DNA of 10,457 nucleotides from assembly GCA_035513275.1 (NCBI GenBank), contig DATKCJ010000068.1:1-10457 (forward strand), in the 5' to 3' direction. Both the position numbers and the translations under genes were made by a program. The first letter of the stretch is position 1, and every line of letters starts with the position of its first letter. The stretch comes from DATKCJ01 sp035513275. Its GTDB lineage: Bacteria > Verrucomicrobiota > Verrucomicrobiia > Opitutales > Opitutaceae. The notes beneath the pieces were generated by a model. The model searched no databases, was not told the DNA's origin, and worked only from the letters and a program-made list of their open reading frames with translations. Below are positions 6,757-10,457 of this stretch, one piece after another.

Positions 6757-8067
6757 ATGACTAGCGGCCCCGCAGGCTCCACGATCAAACCGACGGACCT
6801 CCGTGGGATTCTGAAGTATGTTCCGAGGTTTCAGGGACAGATCTTCGTGGTCGCGATCGATGGTGGCGTCGTAGCCGACGAGAACTTCGCGAACATTCTC
6901 GTCGACATCGCGGTGCTCCGGAGCCTCGGCATCAAGGTCGTCATCGTCCACGGCATCGGAAAGCAGATCCGCGATCTCTCCGAGTTGCGCGGCATCCCGA
7001 TCACCGACTCGACCGGGGAAGGCCCGACCGATGCCGCGACGCTTGACCTCGCGATCCGCGCGGCCTCGCGCGTCTCGCACCAGATTCTCGAGGGACTCAC
7101 CCAGACCAACTTGAAGTGCGCGATCACGAACGCCGTGCGCGCGATTCCGATCGGAATTCTCAAGGGCGTCGACCAGCAGTTCAGCGGGCGCGTCGACAGA
7201 ATGGACAAGGAGTTTCTGCTCCAGCTCATCGGCACGCAGGTGGTGCCGATCGTGCAGCCGATCGGATTCGACCGCGACGGCCACACGTTGCGCGTCAACT
7301 CCGACCTGCTCGCGCGCGAGGTCGCGGAGGCGCTCGGCGCGACGAAGATCATCTATCTTGCCGAGAGCCCAGGGCTCGAAATCGACGGCGATGTGCGGCG
7401 CGAGATGTCGGCTGACGACTTGCGCAAGATCGTCGAGAGCAAGCCTGATTCGCTCGGCGTGCGGACCCACAGCAAGGCGCAACAAGCAGTCCTCGCGATC
7501 GCGGCGGGCGTGCAACGAGTGCACCTCGTCGACGGCCGGATCTACGACGGGCTCATCAACGAGATTTTCTCCAACATCGGCGTCGGCTCCCTGATCTACG
7601 GCAATGACTACCAGCAGATCCGCAAGGCGACGCGGCGAGACGTGCGCGCGATCTACAACCTCACCCGCCACGCGGTGAAACGCGACGAGCTCGTCTACCG
7701 CACGCAGCAGGCGATCGAGAAGAACATCGACCATTTCTACGTTTACGAGATCGACGAGAATCTGATCGCGACAGTTTCGCTGTCGCTTTATCCGGAGGCG
7801 CCGACCGTCGGTGAAGTCGGCTCACTCTACGTGCAGCCCTTCTACCATGGCCGTGGTGTCGGCACGAAGATGGTGAACTTCGCGTGCAAGGAAGCGCAGC
7901 GCTTTGGGCTGGCACGCGTCGTCGCGCTCTCGACGCAGGGCTACGCGTTCTTCACAGGCGTGCTCGGCTTCGAGGAAGGCACGCGCGACGACCTCCCCGA
8001 GTCGCGCCGCAAGAGCTACGACGAGAGCGGGAGGAATTCCCGCATTCTGGTCCGCTCGCTGAGCTGA
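6757..8067 (+). CDS. argA: N-acetylglutamate synthase (amino-acid N-acetyltransferase)
   Basis: This 436-residue protein acetylates L-glutamate with acetyl-CoA, the first step of arginine biosynthesis. It has the classical ArgA layout. An amino-acid-kinase-like domain spans about 28-280, with VVIVHGIGKQI (61-71) and NSDLLAREVAEALGATKIIYL (181-201). A GNAT acetyltransferase domain spans about 288-436, with the acetyl-CoA loop YHGRGVGTK at 363-371. The kinase fold lacks the lysine of the usual ATP-binding start (here VVAIDGG, 31-37), as expected for a domain that binds arginine as feedback inhibitor rather than phosphorylating substrate. Length matches E. coli ArgA (443). I prefer the ATG at 6757 over the GTG at 6706, which would add 17 residues not seen in the family and sit against the previous stop codon. 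It converges with the RidA-family gene 14 bp downstream. Confidence 0.93.
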   Translation: MTSGPAGSTIKPTDLRGILKYVPRFQGQIFVVAIDGGVVADENFANILVDIAVLRSLGIKVVIVHGIGKQIRDLSELRGIPITDSTGEGPTDAATLDLAIRAASRVSHQILEGLTQTNLKCAITNAVRAIPIGILKGVDQQFSGRVDRMDKEFLLQLIGTQVVPIVQPIGFDRDGHTLRVNSDLLAREVAEALGATKIIYLAESPGLEIDGDVRREMSADDLRKIVESKPDSLGVRTHSKAQQAVLAIAAGVQRVHLVDGRIYDGLINEIFSNIGVGSLIYGNDYQQIRKATRRDVRAIYNLTRHAVKRDELVYRTQQAIEKNIDHFYVYEIDENLIATVSLSLYPEAPTVGEVGSLYVQPFYHGRGVGTKMVNFACKEAQRFGLARVVALSTQGYAFFTGVLGFEEGTRDDLPESRRKSYDESGRNSRILVRSLS

Positions 8068-8087
8068 GCGGGACCCGCCAGTCAGCG
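8057..8087. terminator. Bulged stem across the argA/ridA stop codons, possible bidirectional terminator
   Basis: CGCTGA (8057-8062) pairs with TCAGCG (8082-8087), CTG (8064-8066) with CAG (8079-8081), and GCGG (8068-8071) with CCGC (8075-8078): 13 bp with two single-base bulges (G8063 and A8067) and a three-base loop. It covers both stop codons of the convergent genes. No T tract follows in either direction, so it is not a standard intrinsic terminator; it may protect 3' ends or pause polymerase. Confidence 0.4.
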
Positions 8088-8540
8088 CACCTCGACAACG
8101 ACCTGGATCTCGACGGTGGAATTTCGCGGCAGCCCTGCGACTGCGACCGCGGCGCGCGCATGGCGGCCGGCATCGCCGAAGACTTTCACGAAGAGATCGG
8201 AGGCGCCGTTGACAACCGCTGGCGACTCGGAGAATCCGGCCACCGCGTTCACGAAGCCGCTCACGAGCACGATGCGTGCGACTCCATCGAGCGAGCCGAG
8301 CGCGGCTTTGATCGCTGCGAGCGTGTTCAGCGCGCATACCTGCGCAGCTTCATAGCCGGACTCGATCGAGTGCTCGGCTCCGAGCTGACCGGTGTGGGTC
8401 AGTTTGCCGTCCATCGCGCAGATGGTTCCGGACAAGAACAGCAGGTTTCCAGTCCGGACGCTCGGGACGTAATTTCCCGCAGCAGCCGGCGGTCCGGGCA
8501 GCGCAATGCCCAGCTCTTCCAGGCGCTTCTCAATGGTCAT
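8082..8540 (-). CDS. RidA (YjgF/YER057c/UK114) family protein
   Basis: This 152-residue protein belongs to the longer, YjgH-like branch of the Rid family; E. coli RidA has 128 residues. Rid proteins form trimers and hydrolyse reactive enamine/imine intermediates to keto acids and ammonia. Supporting segments are RTGNLLFLSGTI (29-40), the helix GYEAAQVCALNTLAAIKAAL (62-81), and the C-terminal HARAAVAVAGLPRNSTVEI (127-145). Arg129 corresponds to the arginine that binds the substrate carboxylate in active members. I chose the ATG at 8540; the open frame continues upstream to 8567 through a GT-rich stretch, and no Shine-Dalgarno sequence is seen. It lies 38 bp downstream of an ABC importer binding-protein gene on the same strand and may share its transcript. 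Some Rid subfamilies lack deaminase activity, so the reaction is not proven here. Confidence 0.9.
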   Translation of the reverse strand: MTIEKRLEELGIALPGPPAAAGNYVPSVRTGNLLFLSGTICAMDGKLTHTGQLGAEHSIESGYEAAQVCALNTLAAIKAALGSLDGVARIVLVSGFVNAVAGFSESPAVVNGASDLFVKVFGDAGRHARAAVAVAGLPRNSTVEIQVVVEVR

Positions 8541-8578
8541 GTGGGTGGTGGGTGTGGGACCTACCAACTACTCGAACT

Positions 8579-9604
8579 TCACTGACTTTCCAACGGAAAG
8601 ATTTCGAAATCCGCGACTTCGTTGGCCTTGAGCTCGCGACCGAGAAGCCCGAGTTCGGAGAGAATCCGGATCTGACCCTCGATACGCTCGCGCTGAATCA
8701 CGCCTGCATGCTCTCCGGCGGCGCCGTCGCCCTCGACGAGGCTCAATCGCTTCATCGCGTCCAAGCTGAATTGCATCACGTCGGGGGTCATCATCGGGTT
8801 CGCCGCCGCGAGCGCAGCAAAAGCCGGAGCCGGGTCGCCCGAGATGTAGTCGACGTAGCCGCGCACACTGGCGACGACGAATGCGCGCACCGTCTCGCGG
8901 TTCTTCTCGAGATAGTCGCGCGAAGTGTAGATGACGCGGTAGGGATCGTAGCCGGAATTCGCGATCAGCATCGTGCCGATAGTGGCGCCGCGCTGCGCGG
9001 CAAAATAAGGCTCCTGCGTCACGAAGCACTGCCGGATAAATTTCTCATCTGCGAGAAAGCTCGTGAGATCCTCGGTGAGCGGCAGCAGGTCGAACTTCAA
9101 ATTGCGGCTGCGCTTGAGATACTCGACCCAGGCACTTCCGGCGCCCGCCATGATTGTCTTGCCGTCGAGGTCCGTGAAATCCGCCAGCGGATTCTCGGCG
9201 TGAAACATTATGCCCTGTGGATTGTGCTGCATCTCGGCGCCGACGATGACGAGCGGCACTCCGCGCGAGATCGCGACGAGGACATCGTTTCCATCCGTCA
9301 TTCCGAACTCGGCACGTCCTAGTGCGACGGACTCCTTCGCTGGGACTCCCGGCCCGCCGGGGACAAATTCCACATCGAGCCCAGCCTCGCGGTAGAACTC
9401 GCGCGCGACCGCCTGATAGTAGCCGCCATACTCGGTTTGCGGAAACCAATCCATCTGGAGGCGCACGCGCGTGGCCCCTTCCACGCTCTTTTCCACCGGG
9501 GGCTTTCGCGCACAACCTCCGAGCACGGAAGCGATCGCGAGTGCGAAAACGAGGGCGGTTGCGACGATGGTGGTCCTACGAATCGGCACGTCCCAATGAG
9601 TCAT
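8579..9604 (-). CDS. ABC importer substrate-binding lipoprotein, NMT1/THI5-like
   Basis: This 341-residue periplasmic binding protein belongs to the NMT1/THI5 group (ThiY, SsuA and relatives). It has a lipoprotein signal: RR at 9-10, a hydrophobic stretch at 11-28, and the lipobox LGGC ending at Cys31. The mature part starts with VRLQMDWFPQTEYGGYYQAV (47-66), close to the first strand of thiamine-precursor binding proteins. GLDVEFVPGGPG (75-86) and AEFGMTDGNDVLVA (98-111) follow in the usual order, then LDGKTIMAGAGS (146-157). The ATG at 9604 is supported by GAGG seven bases upstream, and the gene overlaps the permease gene by 29 bp. The family also handles sulfonates, nitrate and other small compounds. 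The WFP element favours a thiamine/pyrimidine-type ligand, but no TPP riboswitch is visible near the window's importer genes, so the substrate is open. Confidence 0.88.
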   Translation of the reverse strand: MTHWDVPIRRTTIVATALVFALAIASVLGGCARKPPVEKSVEGATRVRLQMDWFPQTEYGGYYQAVAREFYREAGLDVEFVPGGPGVPAKESVALGRAEFGMTDGNDVLVAISRGVPLVIVGAEMQHNPQGIMFHAENPLADFTDLDGKTIMAGAGSAWVEYLKRSRNLKFDLLPLTEDLTSFLADEKFIRQCFVTQEPYFAAQRGATIGTMLIANSGYDPYRVIYTSRDYLEKNRETVRAFVVASVRGYVDYISGDPAPAFAALAAANPMMTPDVMQFSLDAMKRLSLVEGDGAAGEHAGVIQRERIEGQIRILSELGLLGRELKANEVADFEIFPLESQ

Positions 9605-10364
9605 GCCACCGCCTCAAAAGCAACCAGTTCACCAGCGAAATCACCCCGAGGAACACGAAGCCAAGCGTGCAGCTCGCGAGGCCCACGGCGAACAATTCGG
9701 GCCGCATCTGGCGCGCATTGAAAACGGCGGTCAGGAATCCGAGGCCACCCTCGCCGCCGCCGAACGAGCCGGTGACGTATTCGCCGAAGATCGCACCGAT
9801 CGGCGCGAGCGTGGCCGCGATCCGCAGCCCTGCGAAGTAGAACGGAGCCGCGAACGGCAGTTGCAGGCGAACCAGTCGCTGCCATCGCGTGGCGTCCCAG
9901 ACGGTGAAGAGCTCCATCATGTTCCGGTCGGTCGAGGTGATGCCGAGTGTGGTGTTCACGACCACGGGGAAGAAGCTTACGATGAACGTGACGATCACGA
10001 TACTCGGCGTCCCGCGGCCGACCCAGAGAATCACGAGCGGCGCGATCACGATGACCGGCGTCATTTGGAGAAACAGCAGGTAGGGATAAAGCGCTCGCCT
10101 CGTCATCCGGCTGCTTCCGAGCACAACGGCGAGGCACAGCCCGGCCAGGGCAGCCGCTGCGAAGCCGAGGATCGCGCTCTGTGTCGTGCGCCATGCGGCG
10201 CGGGCCAGCAGCTCGCGCTCGTTGTCGAGCGCTGCGAGGATTTCGTGCGGCACAGGGAGCAGCCACGCAGGAATCCTAACGACATGCCGAAGCGCATACC
10301 AAACGGCGATGCCCACCACCCCAGCGACAACCGGTAGCAACCAGCGCGACAACGCGGTCTTCAT
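9576..10364 (-). CDS. ABC importer permease, SsuC/ThiX-like
   Basis: This 262-residue inner-membrane permease forms the channel of the importer and docks the ATPase. It has about six hydrophobic segments (roughly 9-27, 62-83, 94-115, 119-139, 175-195 and 228-250). The cytoplasmic EAA-type loop is LPFAAPFYFAGLRIAATLAP (169-188), with the expected APFYFAGLR core that contacts the nucleotide-binding subunit. Length fits the family (about 250-260). The ATG at 10364 has a strong AAGGAGG six bases upstream, and its first bases overlap the stop of the ATPase gene as ATGA. Its own 3' end contains the ribosome binding site and start of the binding-protein gene, giving the order ATPase, permease, binding protein. 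Confidence 0.92.
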   Translation of the reverse strand: MKTALSRWLLPVVAGVVGIAVWYALRHVVRIPAWLLPVPHEILAALDNERELLARAAWRTTQSAILGFAAAALAGLCLAVVLGSSRMTRRALYPYLLFLQMTPVIVIAPLVILWVGRGTPSIVIVTFIVSFFPVVVNTTLGITSTDRNMMELFTVWDATRWQRLVRLQLPFAAPFYFAGLRIAATLAPIGAIFGEYVTGSFGGGEGGLGFLTAVFNARQMRPELFAVGLASCTLGFVFLGVISLVNWLLLRRWHDSLGRADS

Positions 10365-10457
10365 GCGACGCCTCCTTCAGTCGAGCGAAGCATCCGGCTC
10401 ACTTTCACGACGAGTGCCTGGTACGCGGGATCGTCGCGCAACTCGGACGTTCGCGGA
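10361..10457 (-). CDS. ABC importer ATPase, C-terminal end only (cut by window edge)
   Basis: The minus strand from 10456 reads 31 sense codons, beginning PRTSELRDDPAYQALVVKVS and ending STEGGVA, then stops in an ATGA overlap with the permease start. Ending with a Pro-Arg element, then a 'DPAYQAL' segment and a final helix is usual for the tail of SsuB/TauB/ThiZ-type ATPases. The catalytic Walker and signature motifs lie beyond the window, so the call depends on this tail and on the neighbouring permease and binding protein. Confidence 0.7.
   Translation of the reverse strand, partial: PRTSELRDDPAYQALVVKVSRMLRSTEGGVA

Noticed and set aside
5980..7734. The minus-strand frame of proS stays open for more than 580 codons upstream of the synthetase, antisense to argA and the membrane-protein gene.
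   Set aside because: The translation is low-complexity Arg/Asp/Leu/Val-rich with no family features, whereas both plus-strand genes show clear coding signatures. High-GC codon bias opens such antisense frames.
10361..10457. A TPP riboswitch expected for a thiamine-type importer.
   Set aside because: The operon start is outside the window and no such element is seen at the internal gene boundaries.
1..10457. CRISPR arrays, insertion sequences, tRNA or rRNA genes, phage genes.
   Set aside because: No direct repeats with regular spacers, transposase motifs, terminal inverted repeats or tRNA-like folds were found on reading both strands.

Overview
The window is high-GC bacterial chromosome with tightly packed genes and no mobile element, CRISPR array, rRNA or tRNA that I can see. 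The source is probably an environmental bacterium. A Verrucomicrobiota-like or related lineage would fit a chromosomal family B DNA polymerase, a ClpS of the 'NDPVNLMSY' type and classical ArgA, but that placement is inference and not firm.

Layout from left to right. (1) 9-2579, minus strand: a complete compact family B DNA polymerase, preceded in the same direction by a 120-residue four-helix membrane protein. (2) 2580-2947, no protein gene: a candidate small structured RNA of about 185 nt on the minus strand. It has its own -35/-10 promoter, a closing stem that begins at the predicted transcription start, a T8 tract at its 3' end, and a GC-rich intrinsic terminator behind it. Size and architecture resemble 6S RNA. 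It could instead be the leader of the downstream membrane-protein gene. The remaining bases, 2865-2947, show nothing convincing. (3) 2948-5979, minus strand: a four-gene operon with overlapping or abutting genes: proS (prolyl-tRNA synthetase), clpS (N-degron adaptor), a DUF2017-like gene, and a small membrane protein carrying the cysteine-rich metal-binding domain normally found at the N-terminus of copper-transporting P-type ATPases. (4) 6073-8067, plus strand: an unrecognised single-pass membrane protein, then argA, the N-acetylglutamate synthase of arginine biosynthesis. (5) 8082-10457, minus strand: an ABC importer (the last 31 residues of the ATPase at the window edge, permease, and NMT1/THI5-type lipoprotein binding protein), followed 38 bp downstream by a RidA-family gene that converges on argA.

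How they work together. The proS-clpS-DUF2017 group joins protein synthesis to ClpS-directed proteolysis through ATGA and 17-bp overlaps, which suggests coupled translation. The importer genes are also coupled (ATGA between ATPase and permease, 29-bp overlap between permease and binding protein) and probably take up a small pyrimidine- or thiamine-precursor-like compound. The RidA protein may clear reactive enamine/imine intermediates of the same or nearby metabolism. The most interesting stretch is the structured RNA locus; the others worth checking are the metal-binding-domain membrane protein and the ClpS/DUF2017 pairing.
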